Positions 1-9,536 of a stretch of 64,000 nucleotides of DNA are shown in pieces. The notes below the pieces were generated by a model. That model saw only the letters and a program-made list of their open reading frames with translations, made no database searches and was not told the DNA's origin. The DNA is from Streptomyces sp. MH60 (lineage in GTDB: Bacteria; Actinomycetota; Actinomycetes; Streptomycetales; Streptomycetaceae): positions 1 through 64,000 of the forward strand of contig NZ_MULI01000018.1 of NCBI RefSeq assembly GCF_002939385.1, given 5' to 3'. The stretch's first letter is position 1. Each line of letters opens with the position of its first letter. The position numbers and the translations under genes were made by a program.

Positions 1-1089
1 GACGCCCGGCTGTGGCCCGCGCGGCTGCCCGCCGAGGGGCTGGCGTGCCCGCTGCACGGCACCGCGGGGTGCGCGGTGCCCGACCCCGGTGAGTTACCGG
101 CGCTGCTCGACGGACCTGATCCGGCGGGCGGTCCGGGCCCGGCGTGGGGCACGGGCGGCACGGCGGCGGTCGCCGAGGCGGAGGTGCTGCACGGCCTCAC
201 CGCCGTCCTGGCCTGTCTGATCCGCGAGGCGTTCCGGCGCGAGGGCCGGGTGGCGGCCGTCGAGGGACTGCTGCGGGCCCTGGCCCGCTGGGCCGGCGAG
301 GTCAACTCCGCCGGGCGGCTGCCGTACGGGCAGTTGCGGCTCGCCGCGCAGTACGCCCAGGTCGCCGGCCGGCTGCGGATGGAGCGCGGGCAGATCGGCG
401 TGGCGATGGCCTGGTTCGGCCACGGACTGCGCTGGGCGGACGCCGTCCGGGACGCCTCGGCCCGCGCGACCCTGCTCAGCGACATGTGCACCCTGGTCCG
501 GCTCGACGGAGACCCCTCGTTGATGCTCGGGTACGCCCAGGGCATCGGCGCGGTGGACGCGAGACGCCGGTGGATGGCCACCCTGTCCGACCTGTACCAG
601 GCGCGCGGCCACGCCCTGGCGGGCGACGCGGCGGAGTGCCGGCGTCACATCTCCCTGGCCCGGCGGGGCTTCACCCGTCTCGGCCCGCGGGACCACCTGG
701 AGGCACCCTGGATGGCCGGGGCCGAGGGCGCGATGCGGGTCGACTCGGCGATCGGCGGCGCCCTGCGCGACCTCGCCGTGGCGACCGGGGACCGGATGGC
801 GGCCCGGCGCGCGGTGGACGCCACCGCCCGCTCGCGCGCGCAGGTGCCGCCCCAGATGCGGGGCGCACGCCTGCTGCTCACCCTGCGTCTGGCGGACAGC
901 TGGGCGTGTGCCGGTGATCCCGGCGCCGCCGTCGCCCTCGCCTCCGAGGTCCTGCCGGAGGCGGTGCGCTCGCGCGAGTCGATGGTCACCGCCGAACTGC
1001 GCGGCCTGCACAGCCGGCTCACCGGTCGGTGGGCCGACCTGCCGGAGGTCAGGGCGTACCGGGAGCGGCTGCTGGACGCGGGGGAGTGA
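1..1089 (+). CDS. Regulator-like protein with helical repeats, 5' end outside window
   Basis: The frame is open from base 1, so the true start lies upstream; an internal GTG at 76 would give 337 residues. The visible part is almost entirely alpha-helical, Ala/Arg/Leu-rich and arranged like TPR repeats, for example around [17 protein letters not shown]. This resembles the C-terminal part of Streptomyces regulators that carry an N-terminal helix-turn-helix followed by TPR-like helices, but no DNA-binding domain is visible here. No catalytic motif, signal peptide or membrane segment is seen. The family call is an inference. The gene ends 253 nt before a secreted metalloprotease and there is no sign that the two share an operon. 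Confidence 0.6.
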   Translation, partial: DARLWPARLPAEGLACPLHGTAGCAVPDPGELPALLDGPDPAGGPGPAWGTGGTAAVAEAEVLHGLTAVLACLIREAFRREGRVAAVEGLLRALARWAGEVNSAGRLPYGQLRLAAQYAQVAGRLRMERGQIGVAMAWFGHGLRWADAVRDASARATLLSDMCTLVRLDGDPSLMLGYAQGIGAVDARRRWMATLSDLYQARGHALAGDAAECRRHISLARRGFTRLGPRDHLEAPWMAGAEGAMRVDSAIGGALRDLAVATGDRMAARRAVDATARSRAQVPPQMRGARLLLTLRLADSWACAGDPGAAVALASEVLPEAVRSRESMVTAELRGLHSRLTGRWADLPEVRAYRERLLDAGE

Positions 1090-1342
1090 GACGCGGGACT
1101 CCGGTTCCACGGGGGCGGCCCTCTCCCGGGGGCGCATCCGCACTTGCCGGATTTTGACAGGACCGTACCGCGCCCGCGGAGCCGTTGAATCCGGGGCGGC
1201 GGGGTGTGAGGGTTCCGCCAGCCCGCGACATGACATGCAACTGACACCCGAGGGACGCGTCTCCGCACCCCAGGCTGCGCGTCCGGCATGTCACGGCCCG
1301 GGCCGGCCCGCAAGGAGCCCCCCACTCTCACAAGGAGCCACG

Positions 1343-4300
1343 ATGCTCAGACAGACCGCGGTGGCCGGGACAGTCCTGGCCATGACACTCGCAGGGGTGG
1401 TGGTACCGGCCTCCCTCGCCTCGGCCTCGGAGCGGTCCGCACCCCCAGCGGCGGAACCCAGCCCCGTCGAGAGGGCCGTCGCCGCCGCCGACCAGGCCGT
1501 ACGCAGCGGCCTCGACGCCCTCGCCGCCGGCGGCCCCGACGAGCAGTACGACCGCCACCAGGTCACCCCCTGGGACAAGGACCTGTTCTCCGTCGCCTAC
1601 GAGCGCACCTACAACGGTCTGCCGGTGGTCGGCGGCGACGCCGTCGTCCTCGCCGACGGCAAGGGCAGGGTCCGCGCCGTCCAGTCCGCCACCGAGGCCG
1701 CGATCGCCGTGCCCACGAAGGCCGCGATCAAGGCCGAGCAGGCGGTGCGGACCAGCCGCGAGCGGCTCGCCAAGGTCGACAAGGTCGACTCCAGGCGGCT
1801 GGTGGTCCGGGTCGAGGACGACGTCCAGACCCTCGCCTGGGAGACCGTGCTCGTCGGCACCACCGCGGAGCACGTGCCCAGCAGGCTGCACGTCTTCGTC
1901 GACGCCCGCACCGGCAAGGTCGTCGACAGCTACGACGACGTGAAGGCCGGCACCGGCCACAGCGAGTGGAACGGCCCCGACCCGCTGACCATCGACACCT
2001 CCCGCTCCGGCAGCCAGTACGCCCTGCGCGACACCACCCGGCCCGGCCTGCAGTGCTCGGACTACAACGGCGGCCTGTTCACCGGACCGGACGACGACTG
2101 GGGCACCGGCAACGCCGCCGGCAAGGAGACCGGCTGCGTCGACGTCATGTACGCGGCGCAGAAGGAGTCGGACATGCTCCGCGCCTGGCTCGGCCGCAAC
2201 GGCCACAACGGCAACGGCGGCAGCTGGCCGGTCCTCGTCGGCCTCAACCAGCTCAACGCCTACTGGGACGGCTCACGGGTCACCATCGGCCACAACAGTG
2301 CCAACAAGTGGATCGCCGGCATGGACGTGGTGGGCCACGAGTTCGGCCACGGCCTCGACAGCTTCACCCCCGGCGGCGCCAACCACGAGAGCGGCCTGGG
2401 CGAGGCCACCGGCGACATCATGGGCGCCCTCACCGAGGCCTACGCGAACCAGCCGGCCCCCTACGACACCCCCGACTACACCGTCGGCGAGGAGATCGAC
2501 CTCCAGGGCCGCGGCCCGATCCGCAACATGTACAACCCCCGGCTGGTCAACAACGACCCCAACTGCTACTCCTCCGCCATACCGAACACCGAGGAGCACG
2601 CGGCCGCCGGGCCCATGAACCACTGGTTCTACCTCCTCGCCGAGGGCTCCGACCCCGGTGGCGGCAAGCCCGCCAGCCCCACCTGCGACGGCAGCCAGGT
2701 GACCGGCATCGGCATCCAGAACGCCGGAAAGATCTTCTACGGCGGAATGCTGCTCAAGACCAGCGGCATGACCTACAAGCGCTACCGCACCGCCACCCTC
2801 ACCGCGGCCAAGAACCTGGACCCGTCCTGCGGCCTGTTCGACGCCACCAAGGCGGCCTGGAACGCGATCGACATCCCGGCCCAGAGCGGCGACCCGACCT
2901 GCGCCCGGCAGGAGACCGACTTCTCACTGGCCCTGCGCCCGGCGAGCGGCGACGTCGAGGCCGGCTCGGCGGTCAACGCCACGGTCAACACCACCACCGT
3001 CACCGGCAGCGCCCAGCAGGTGTCCCTGACGGCCACCGGCACCCCGCCCGGCGTGAGCGTCGCCTTCAGCCCCTCGACGGTGACCTCCGGCTCCAGCTCG
3101 GCCATGCGGGTCTCCACCACGGCCGGCACCGCCGCGGGCACCTACTCGATCACCGTCAAGGGCACGGCCGGCAGCAAGAGCCACACCGCCCAGTACACCC
3201 TCACGGTGGGTGGCGGCACCAACCCGGGCACGCCGCCCGACGTCGACGTCGCCCAGGTGCAGGCCCATCTGGCGCAGTTCGGCTCGATCGCCGCGCAGAA
3301 CGGCGGCAACCGCCGGTCCACCGGCTCCGGGTACGACGCCTCGCTCGCGTACGTGAAGGGCAGGCTCCAGGCGGCCGGCTACACCGTCACCGAGCAGACC
3401 TGCGCCTCCGGCTGCTCCGCCGGCGCGGGCAACAACCTGATCGCCGAGTGGCCGGGGGGCGACGCCGACAGCGTCTACATGTACGGCGCCCACCTCGACG
3501 GCGTCTCGGCAGGACCGGGCATCAACGACAACGGCTCCGGTTCCGCCGCGCTCCTTCAGACGGCACTCACCCTGGCCGAGAAGAACCCGGCCATGAAGAA
3601 CCGCGTCCGCTTCGCCTGGTGGACCGACGAGGAGCAGGGCCTCAACGGCTCCGACTTCTACGCCCGCACCCTCTCCTCCACCGACCGCGCCAAGATCAAG
3701 GCGTACTACAACTTCGACATGGTCGCCTCCGTCAACGGCGGCTACTTCATCAACAACCTGACCTCCTCGGCCTCCGCCCCGATGCGGGAGTACTGGACCT
3801 CCCTCGGCCTCGCCCCGCAGGAGAACGTCGAGGGCCAGGGCCGCTCCGACGACTACTCGTTCCAGCAGGTCGGCATCCCCACCTCGGGCTACGCCACCGG
3901 CGCCTCCGCGGTCAAGTCGTCCACGGAGGCCGCCAAGTGGGGCGGTACCGCGGGCCGCTCCTACGACCCGTGCTACCACTCCGCCTGCGACACCACCTCC
4001 AACATCAGCGCCACCGCGCTGAACCGCAGCGCCGACGGCATCGCGTACACGATCTGGAAGACCGCGGTCGGCGACGCACCGAACCCGCGGGACGACTTCT
4101 CGATCTCCGCGAACCCGTCCTCGGGCACGGCCGAGCCGGGCGGCTCCGCGACGGTCACCGTGAACACCGCCACGACCGGCGGCGACGCCCAGACCGTGCG
4201 GCTGTCCGCGTCCGGCGCGCCGACCGGCGTGAGCGTCGGCTTCAGCCCGGACTCGGTCTCCTCCGGCCAGTCCTCGACCGCCATGGTCCGGGTCGCCGCG

Positions 4301-4543
4301 GGCACGGCCCCCGGCACCTACACCCTGACCCTCACGGGCACGGGCACCGTCACGCACACCACCACGTACACCCTCACCGTGTCCGGCGACGGCGGCGGCG
4401 AGACCACCTGGCAGCTGGGAGCCACCTACGCGGCCGGTGACGTGGTGAGCTACGACGGCGTGAGCTACCGGTGCGTCCAGGGCCACACCGCCTACCCCGG
4501 CTGGGAGCCGCCCAACGTCCCCGCCCTGTGGCAGCGCCTCTGA
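1343..4543 (+). CDS. Secreted M4 (thermolysin-type) metalloprotease fused to M28 aminopeptidase and chitin/cellulose-binding module
   Basis: The protein has 1066 residues. The ATG follows AAGGAG by 7 nt. A Sec signal peptide (about 1-30) is followed by an FTP/PepSY-type propeptide (about 40-200). The M4 domain carries HEFGH at 332-336 and the third zinc ligand Glu354 in GEATGD. An Ig-like/PKD-like linker follows. A second peptidase domain (about 640-910) shows M28 features: His717, Asp729 in GINDNGSG, the Glu-Glu pair at 763-764 and His879 in CYHSACD. A second linker domain leads to a C-terminal carbohydrate-binding module of the ChiC/CBM5-12 type (about 1017-1066, [15 protein letters not shown]). 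Combined endo- and exo-peptidase activity on extracellular protein bound to polysaccharide is inferred. M4 proteases usually have one catalytic domain, so the length and fusion are unusual. TTGACA at 1154 is a possible -35, but no good -10 follows. Confidence 0.9.
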   Translation: MLRQTAVAGTVLAMTLAGVVVPASLASASERSAPPAAEPSPVERAVAAADQAVRSGLDALAAGGPDEQYDRHQVTPWDKDLFSVAYERTYNGLPVVGGDAVVLADGKGRVRAVQSATEAAIAVPTKAAIKAEQAVRTSRERLAKVDKVDSRRLVVRVEDDVQTLAWETVLVGTTAEHVPSRLHVFVDARTGKVVDSYDDVKAGTGHSEWNGPDPLTIDTSRSGSQYALRDTTRPGLQCSDYNGGLFTGPDDDWGTGNAAGKETGCVDVMYAAQKESDMLRAWLGRNGHNGNGGSWPVLVGLNQLNAYWDGSRVTIGHNSANKWIAGMDVVGHEFGHGLDSFTPGGANHESGLGEATGDIMGALTEAYANQPAPYDTPDYTVGEEIDLQGRGPIRNMYNPRLVNNDPNCYSSAIPNTEEHAAAGPMNHWFYLLAEGSDPGGGKPASPTCDGSQVTGIGIQNAGKIFYGGMLLKTSGMTYKRYRTATLTAAKNLDPSCGLFDATKAAWNAIDIPAQSGDPTCARQETDFSLALRPASGDVEAGSAVNATVNTTTVTGSAQQVSLTATGTPPGVSVAFSPSTVTSGSSSAMRVSTTAGTAAGTYSITVKGTAGSKSHTAQYTLTVGGGTNPGTPPDVDVAQVQAHLAQFGSIAAQNGGNRRSTGSGYDASLAYVKGRLQAAGYTVTEQTCASGCSAGAGNNLIAEWPGGDADSVYMYGAHLDGVSAGPGINDNGSGSAALLQTALTLAEKNPAMKNRVRFAWWTDEEQGLNGSDFYARTLSSTDRAKIKAYYNFDMVASVNGGYFINNLTSSASAPMREYWTSLGLAPQENVEGQGRSDDYSFQQVGIPTSGYATGASAVKSSTEAAKWGGTAGRSYDPCYHSACDTTSNISATALNRSADGIAYTIWKTAVGDAPNPRDDFSISANPSSGTAEPGGSATVTVNTATTGGDAQTVRLSASGAPTGVSVGFSPDSVSSGQSSTAMVRVAAGTAPGTYTLTLTGTGTVTHTTTYTLTVSGDGGGETTWQLGATYAAGDVVSYDGVSYRCVQGHTAYPGWEPPNVPALWQRL

Positions 4544-4574
4544 CACCCGGCCGGCAAACGCCCGACACGCCGAC

Positions 4575-4607
4575 GGGCGGTGGGGTTCGCACCGAACCCC
4601 ACCGCCC
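4575..4607. terminator. Bidirectional terminator hairpin
   Basis: A perfect 15-bp inverted repeat (GGGCGGTGGGGTTCG and its complement) flanks a 3-nt loop. It lies between the convergent ends of the metalloprotease and the MFS transporter gene. There is no T-run, which is normal for Streptomyces terminators. Confidence 0.85.
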
Positions 4608-4634
4608 CTCGGCACGCGCGCACGACGCCGGCGG

Positions 4635-6149
4635 TCAGAACTTCGGCGTCGGCACCTGCGCCTCGACCAGCTCCACGGCCTCCTCCTCGGTCCCCACCGA
4701 CGGCGGGGAGCCCGCCAGCGGCTGCTGGGCCGTCTCCTTCATGCAGGCCACGGCCACCACACCGACGAGCGCGGCGGCCATCGAGTAGTAGGCGGGCATC
4801 ATGTCGGAGCCGGTCACGCTGATCAGCGCGGTGATCACCAGCGGCGTGGTACCGCCGAAGAGGGACGCCGACAGGTTGTAGCCGACCGACAGGGACCCGT
4901 ACCGGACGTTGGTCGGGAACATCGCCGGGAGCGCCGCCGACATCGTGCCCAGCAGGCAGACCAGCGACAGGCCGAGCATCAGCATGCCGCCCGAGACCGC
5001 GAGCAGACTGCCCTCCCGCACCAGCACGAAGGCCGGGGCGGACAGCACGAAGAAGCCGATCATGCCGGTCATCAGAACGGGCTTGCGGCCGAAGTGGTCG
5101 GACAGCCGGCCCACCTGGTTGATGATCAGCATCAGCAGCACCATCGTCGCCACCAGGATCATCAGACCGTGGCTCTCGCTGTAGTCCAGCTCGTCCGACA
5201 GATACGTCGGCATGTACGACAGCAGCATGTAGTCGGTGATGTTGTACGCGCCGACCAGCGCGATGCACAGCAGCAGCGACCGCCAGTGGGTGCGGAAGAT
5301 CTTGGCGAGGTCGCCCCGCGCGGTGGTCTCCACCGCGGTCGCCGCCTCCGAGATGTGGACGTTGGAGTCCTCCAGCTTCAGGAAGGCAGGCGTGTCGTCC
5401 AGCCTCAACCGCAGATAGATACCCACGATGCCGAGCGGCGCCGCGACCAGGAACGGGATCCGCCAGCCCCAGGCGTCCATCGTGTCGCTGCCGAGACCCG
5501 CCGTCAGCGCGGTGACGAGACTGGCGGCACCCGTGTACCCGGCCAGCGTCCCCAGCTCCAGGAAGCTGCCGAAGAAGCCGCGCCGCTTGTCGGGCGCGTA
5601 CTCGGCGATGAAGGTGGACGCGCCGCCGTACTCGCCTCCGGTGGAGAAGCCCTGGAGCAGGCGGAACAGGATCAGCAGCAGCGGCGACCAGAAGCCGATC
5701 GCGTCGTAACTGGGGATGAACCCGATGGCGGCCGTGCCGATCGCCATGAGGATCATGGTCAGCGCCAGCACCTTCTTGCGGCCGATCTTGTCGCCCATCG
5801 GGCCGAAGACCATGCCGCCGATCGGCCGCACCAGGAACGCCACGGCGAACGTGGCGAACGAGGAGAGCAGCTGCGCCGTGTCACTCCCGGAGGGGAAGAA
5901 CACCCGGCCGATCGTGCCCGCCAGATAGGCGTAGATGCCGAAGTCGAACCATTCCATGGCGTTGCCGAGAGAGGCCGCCTTCACGGCTCTCTTGACCGCG
6001 GCCTCGTCCGTCACGGTGATGTCCGACCGGCGCAGTCGGGGGTTCTTCCGTCGCTTGATCGCCCGGAACAGGGCGGGGTGGCGGCGGACCGCCGCGACGT
6101 CGGTCTCCGGTCCGTTCTCGGTGGGGGACGTGGCGGCCTCCCTTTCCAC
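4635..6149 (-). CDS. MFS transporter, metabolite:H+ symporter (MHS/ProP-like) family
   Basis: The 504-residue protein has a soluble N-terminal stretch of about 65 residues and then 12 predicted membrane helices. GNAMEWFDFGIYAYLAG is the signature of the MHS branch (ProP, KgtP, ShiA). DKIGRKKVL between helices 2 and 3 and the RLLQGFSTGGEYGGA motif of helix 4 are also typical. Such proteins import small solutes such as osmolytes, dicarboxylates or shikimate by proton symport. The substrate cannot be read from the sequence. The GTG start lacks a clear Shine-Dalgarno sequence, but no better in-frame start is present. The gene is divergent from the RpiB-like gene and no local regulator is evident. 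Confidence 0.88.
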   Translation of the reverse strand: MEREAATSPTENGPETDVAAVRRHPALFRAIKRRKNPRLRRSDITVTDEAAVKRAVKAASLGNAMEWFDFGIYAYLAGTIGRVFFPSGSDTAQLLSSFATFAVAFLVRPIGGMVFGPMGDKIGRKKVLALTMILMAIGTAAIGFIPSYDAIGFWSPLLLILFRLLQGFSTGGEYGGASTFIAEYAPDKRRGFFGSFLELGTLAGYTGAASLVTALTAGLGSDTMDAWGWRIPFLVAAPLGIVGIYLRLRLDDTPAFLKLEDSNVHISEAATAVETTARGDLAKIFRTHWRSLLLCIALVGAYNITDYMLLSYMPTYLSDELDYSESHGLMILVATMVLLMLIINQVGRLSDHFGRKPVLMTGMIGFFVLSAPAFVLVREGSLLAVSGGMLMLGLSLVCLLGTMSAALPAMFPTNVRYGSLSVGYNLSASLFGGTTPLVITALISVTGSDMMPAYYSMAAALVGVVAVACMKETAQQPLAGSPPSVGTEEEAVELVEAQVPTPKF

Positions 6150-6278
6150 GCGCAGACACTCCGTGCGGAGTCCTGCTCGGTCGTACGTCTTTCAGCTCGT
6201 ACCCGTTCCCCCGATCATGCTGGGTATGGTCGTGACTTCGGTCATGTGGTTGAGCCGGTCAGGTGACTGGGCGGTGAG

Positions 6279-6290
6279 TACGCTTCGCAC
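6279..6290 (+). promoter_or_regulatory. Probable leaderless start region for the RpiB-like gene
   Basis: TACGCT (6279-6284) matches the TAnnnT -10 pattern and sits 6 nt before the ATG, with no Shine-Dalgarno sequence. No convincing -35 was found. Confidence 0.4.
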
Positions 6291-6746
6291 ATGCGTATCT
6301 CCGTCTCCTCCGACATGGACGAACCCGTGGCCCGGCTCCTCGTCGAGGAACTGCGCGCCCGCGGCCACGAGGTGCGCGCGCACGGCGCGCTGAGTCCCGG
6401 CGCGGACCCGCGGTGGGCGGTCTGCTCCGAGCAGGCGGCGCGCGAGGTCGCCGAGGGGCGGGCCGACCAGGCCGTCGTGTGCTGCTGGACCGGCACCGGC
6501 GCGTCCATCGCCGCCAACAAGGTGCCGGGCGTCCGCGCGGCCCTGTGCGCCGACGCGTACACCGCCGACGGGGCCCGCCGCTGGAACGACGCCAACGTGC
6601 TCGCCCTGAGCCTGCGGCTGACGTCCGGGCCGCTGCTGCGGGAGATCCTCGACGCCTGGTTCGCGGGCGGGCCGAGCAAGGACGCCGAGGACCGGGACAA
6701 CGTCACGCACGTCGAGCGGCTCGACCGGGGCCGAGCCGCTCGGTGA
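6291..6746 (+). CDS. RpiB/LacA/LacB-family sugar-phosphate isomerase
   Basis: The 151-residue cytoplasmic protein has the RpiB fold signatures: an N-terminal strand with a conserved Asp (MRISVSSDMDEP), the AVVCCWTGTGASIAANKVPG loop and NDANVLALS near the end. Family members interconvert ribose-5-phosphate and ribulose-5-phosphate, or related aldose and ketose phosphates. The loop reads CCWTGTGAS where classical RpiB has CGTGIG, so the substrate may differ. The length matches the family. The gene is flanked by the MHS transporter (divergent) and ornithine aminotransferase (convergent), neither of which fixes the pathway. Confidence 0.8.
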   Translation: MRISVSSDMDEPVARLLVEELRARGHEVRAHGALSPGADPRWAVCSEQAAREVAEGRADQAVVCCWTGTGASIAANKVPGVRAALCADAYTADGARRWNDANVLALSLRLTSGPLLREILDAWFAGGPSKDAEDRDNVTHVERLDRGRAAR

Positions 6747-6761
6747 ACCCCGGCCGGCGGG

Positions 6762-7985
6762 TCAGGTGGTCAGGACCTTCTCCAGCGTCCCGAGGGCGCC
6801 CGCCAGCTCCTCGGCCGTGACGGTCAGCGGCGGAGCCAGCCGGATCGTGGAGCCGTGGGTGTCCTTGACGAGGATGCCCTCGCGCATCAGCCGCTCACTG
6901 ATCTCGCGTCCGCCGCCCAGCGACGGGTCCACGTCCACGCCCGCCCACAGCCCCCGCGCCCGGAAGCCGACGACGCCCCTGCCGACCAGGGCGGCGAGCC
7001 CCTCGCGCAGCACCGTGCCCAGCTCGGCCGCCCGGCGCTGGAACTCGCCGGTCTCCAGCAGCTCCACCACCGCCGTGCCCACCGCGGCGGCCAGCGGATT
7101 GCCACCGAACGTCGAACCGTGCTCGCCCGGGTGCAGCACCCCCAGCACCTCACGGCTGCCGACCACCGCCGACACCGGGACGATGCCGCCGCCCAGCGCC
7201 TTGCCGAGCAGCACCACGTCCGGCACCACCGACTCGTGCTCGACGGCCAGGGTGTGGCCCGTGCGGCCCAGACCCGACTGGATCTCGTCCGCGACGAACA
7301 GACAGCCCTTGCGCCGGGTCAGCTCCCGCACCCCGGCCAGATAGCCGTCGTCCGGGATCAGCCCCCCCGCCTCGCCCTGGATCGGCTCGATCAGCACGGC
7401 CGCCGTCGTCTCGTCGACGGCCGCCTCCATCGCGGCCAGGTCGTTGTAGGGAACGATCCGGAAGCCCGGGGTGAAGGGGCCGAAGCCGGAGCGGGCCGTC
7501 TCGTCGGTGGAGAAGCTCACGATCGTCGTCGTACGGCCGTGGAAGTTGTCCGCCGCCACCACGATCGTCGCCCGGTCCGCCGGGACGCCCTTGACGTCGT
7601 AGGCCCACTTGCGGGCCACCTTGATGCCGCTCTCCACCGCCTCCGCGCCGGTGTTCATGGGCAGCACCATGTCCGTGCCGGTCAGTGCGGCCAGCCGCTC
7701 GGCGAAGCCCGCGAGCCGGTCGTTGTGGAAGGCGCGCGAGGTGAGCGTGAGCCGGTCCAGCTGCCGGTGGGCGGCCTCGACCAGCGCAGGGTGGCGATGG
7801 CCGAAGTTGAGCGCCGAGTACCCGGCCAGCATGTCCAGGTAGCGGCGGCCCTCGACGTCCTCGACCCAGGCACCCTCGGCGCGGGCCACCACGACGGGCA
7901 GCGGGTGGTAGTTGTGCGCGAGGACGGGCTCCTCCGCGCGGATCAGTTCCTCGGAGCCGCGGTCGGTGCGGGCGGGTGCGGTCAT
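6762..7985 (-). CDS. rocD: Ornithine aminotransferase (class III PLP aminotransferase)
   Basis: The enzyme (407 residues) converts ornithine and 2-oxoglutarate to glutamate-5-semialdehyde and glutamate in arginine/ornithine catabolism. Class III features are present: NTGAEAVESGIKVARKW, the substrate loop GEAGGLIPDDGY, the PLP-contacting VADEIQSGLGRTG and the Schiff-base lysine in LLGKALGGG. The ATG overlaps the stop of the upstream dimethylargininase by 4 bp (ATGA), so translation is probably coupled. The context (dimethylargininase, Lrp regulator) supports an arginine-derivative catabolic role over other class III enzymes such as acetylornithine aminotransferase. Confidence 0.92.
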   Translation of the reverse strand: MTAPARTDRGSEELIRAEEPVLAHNYHPLPVVVARAEGAWVEDVEGRRYLDMLAGYSALNFGHRHPALVEAAHRQLDRLTLTSRAFHNDRLAGFAERLAALTGTDMVLPMNTGAEAVESGIKVARKWAYDVKGVPADRATIVVAADNFHGRTTTIVSFSTDETARSGFGPFTPGFRIVPYNDLAAMEAAVDETTAAVLIEPIQGEAGGLIPDDGYLAGVRELTRRKGCLFVADEIQSGLGRTGHTLAVEHESVVPDVVLLGKALGGGIVPVSAVVGSREVLGVLHPGEHGSTFGGNPLAAAVGTAVVELLETGEFQRRAAELGTVLREGLAALVGRGVVGFRARGLWAGVDVDPSLGGGREISERLMREGILVKDTHGSTIRLAPPLTVTAEELAGALGTLEKVLTT

Positions 7986-8830
7986 GAGCGGGTCTCCCGG
8001 ATCTCCTGGGTGCAGCACTTGATGCCGCCACCGGCCTTGTGGAACTCGGACAGGTCGACGGGGACCGGTACGTAGCCGAGACCGCCGAGTCGCTCGGCCA
8101 GCCCCCTGGCCTCGGGAGCGATGAACACGTGCCGTCCGTCGGACACCGAGTTGAGCCCGAACGCCAGCGCGTCCTCGCGGGTGGCGATCACCGCGTCCGG
8201 GTAGAGCCGCTCCAGCACCTCGCGGCTGCCCGGCGAGAAGGCGCCGGGGTAGTAGGCGATGTTCCCGCCGTTCCCGCCGTCCGCGGCGGTTCCGTCGTCG
8301 AGCACGAACAGCGCCGTGTCCAGGTGGTAGAAGTACGGGTCCACCAGGGTCAGCGAGATCACCGGCACGCCGAAGAACTCCTGCACCTCGCGGTGGGCCG
8401 CACGGGTGGTGCGGAACCCCGTGCCGGCCAGGATCCAGCGGCCGGCCGGGACCAGGTCGCCCTCGCCCTCGCAGACCGACTCGGGATGCTGGACCTCGAA
8501 GCCCTCCGTCTTGAACCACGCCTCGAAGGGCACGGACTCGGGCCGCCGCTCGGGCGCGTGGAAGAGGGAGCCGAACACCCGGCCCTCGACCACGACCGCG
8601 CAGTTCGCGGCGAAGACCATGTCGGGCAGGCCGGGGACGGGTGCCACGGTGTCCACGGTGTGGCCGTGGGCACGGTAGGTGTCGACCAGCGCCTGCCACT
8701 GGTCGAGGGCGCGGATGACGTCGACCGGTCGGCCGGTGCTCATCCACGGGTTGATCGCGTACTGCACGGCGAAGTGTCTGGGTTCGCAGACGAGGAAGCG
8801 CCGCCGGCGCGGCACACGGGACTCGGTCAC
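7982..8830 (-). CDS. ddaH: Dimethylarginine dimethylaminohydrolase
   Basis: The 282-residue enzyme of the guanidino-group-modifying superfamily would hydrolyse N-omega-methylated arginines to citrulline and methylamines. PGLPDMVFAANCAVV, the acidic GEGD, the catalytic-histidine segment FYHLDTALF and a C-terminal nucleophile region GGGIKCCTQE (Cys272/273) are visible. The GTG start is preceded by GGAGG at 8-nt spacing. The gene leads the ddaH-rocD operon. Ornithine aminotransferase does not act directly on citrulline, so further conversion elsewhere must be assumed. A dedicated promoter and a nested palindrome lie upstream. An agmatine deiminase or arginine deiminase function is less likely given the length. 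Confidence 0.88.
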   Translation of the reverse strand: MTESRVPRRRRFLVCEPRHFAVQYAINPWMSTGRPVDVIRALDQWQALVDTYRAHGHTVDTVAPVPGLPDMVFAANCAVVVEGRVFGSLFHAPERRPESVPFEAWFKTEGFEVQHPESVCEGEGDLVPAGRWILAGTGFRTTRAAHREVQEFFGVPVISLTLVDPYFYHLDTALFVLDDGTAADGGNGGNIAYYPGAFSPGSREVLERLYPDAVIATREDALAFGLNSVSDGRHVFIAPEARGLAERLGGLGYVPVPVDLSEFHKAGGGIKCCTQEIRETRS

Positions 8831-8877
8831 AGAGGGGTACCTCCGCTTTTCACGGTGCGTGACGGGGTGTTGACACC

Positions 8878-8907
8878 ACGGTAGGAAGTGTCGCCCGAGC
8901 CCGACAA
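8878..8907 (-). promoter_or_regulatory. Promoter of ddaH-rocD
   Basis: On the minus strand TTGTCG (8907-8902), an 18-nt spacer and TACCGT (8883-8878) fit the vegetative sigma consensus. The predicted start point is about 40 nt upstream of the ddaH GTG. Confidence 0.55.
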
Positions 8908-8940
8908 GCGATGAAAGCTGCGTGTTCCCGCAGGATCGCT
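8907..8940. promoter_or_regulatory. Nested palindrome at the ddaH promoter, candidate Lrp operator
   Basis: AGCGAT (8907-8912) pairs with ATCGCT (8935-8940), and inside it CTGCG (8918-8922) pairs with CGCAG (8929-8933). The element abuts the -35 of the ddaH promoter and lies between ddaH and the Lrp-type gene, so binding by that regulator is the natural inference. Confidence 0.45.
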
Positions 8941-8955
8941 GCGTTGTCCGCCCGG

Positions 8956-9459
8956 TCAGCGCACGTCTGCTGCGCCGTCCGGGGCAAGCAGGGCGGCGCC
9001 CGCCTCAGGACTCTCCGGGATCAGGTGGGACAGCACCATCACACTGATCGTCTTCCGGATGAACGGCTCCGCACGAATCCGCTCCAGCACCTCCTCGAAG
9101 TGCTCCACGTCCCGCGCCCGCACGTGCAGCAGCGCGTCCGCGCCGCCGGTCACCGTCATCGCCGCGGTGATCTCCGGATAGCCCCGCACCACCTCCGCGA
9201 GCCGCCGGGGCGGCGCCGCCCCCTCGCAGTACACCTCCACGTACGCCTCCGTGCGCCACCCCAGCGCGGAGGGCCGCACCGTCGCCGTGAAACCGGTGAT
9301 CACGTCGGTTTCGCGCAGCCGGTCCACCCGGCGCTTGACCGCCGTCGAGGACAGCCCGATCTCCGCGCCGATCTCCGCGAAGGACGTCCGGGCGTTCTCC
9401 ATCAGGGCGGTGACGATCTTCCGGTCGAGTTCGTCGAACGAAGCGGGCCTGCTGTTCAT
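8956..9459 (-). CDS. Lrp/AsnC-family transcriptional regulator
   Basis: The 167-residue protein has an N-terminal AsnC-type helix-turn-helix (LDRKIVTALMENARTSF, then IGLSSTAVKRRVDRL) and a C-terminal RAM ligand-binding domain with VTGGADALLHVRARD. Lrp proteins bind amino acids and form multimers on DNA. Placement directly upstream of ddaH-rocD, in the same direction, suggests control of arginine/ornithine catabolism. I chose the ATG at 9459 because a -10 hexamer lies 6 nt before it. An in-frame GTG at 9489 would add ten residues but falls in the promoter spacer. Confidence 0.87.
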   Translation of the reverse strand: MNSRPASFDELDRKIVTALMENARTSFAEIGAEIGLSSTAVKRRVDRLRETDVITGFTATVRPSALGWRTEAYVEVYCEGAAPPRRLAEVVRGYPEITAAMTVTGGADALLHVRARDVEHFEEVLERIRAEPFIRKTISVMVLSHLIPESPEAGAALLAPDGAADVR

Positions 9460-9465
9460 GCGGGC

Positions 9466-9495
9466 ACTGTATCCAGCGGGTACCGGCACGTCGCA
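9466..9495 (-). promoter_or_regulatory. Leaderless promoter of the Lrp gene
   Basis: On the minus strand TGCGAC (9495-9490), 18 nt and TACAGT (9471-9466) are followed after 6 nt by the ATG. No Shine-Dalgarno sequence is present. Confidence 0.5.
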
Positions 9496-9522
9496 GGCGT
9501 GTGCAGGCGCGCGGATCGCCCC

Positions 9523-9528
9523 TACACT
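9523..9528 (+). promoter_or_regulatory. -10 hexamer of the LytTR regulator operon
   Basis: TACACT lies 8 nt before the ATG at 9537 and there is no Shine-Dalgarno sequence, so the message may be leaderless. The -35 region is not recognisable. Confidence 0.35.
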
Positions 9529-9536
9529 CCACCTTC

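Noticed and set aside
1288..4440. Long frames on both strands over the metalloprotease (over 500 to 1000 codons)
   Set aside because: They lack start signals and have Arg/Pro/Gly-rich composition. They are shadows of the strongly GC3-biased real gene.
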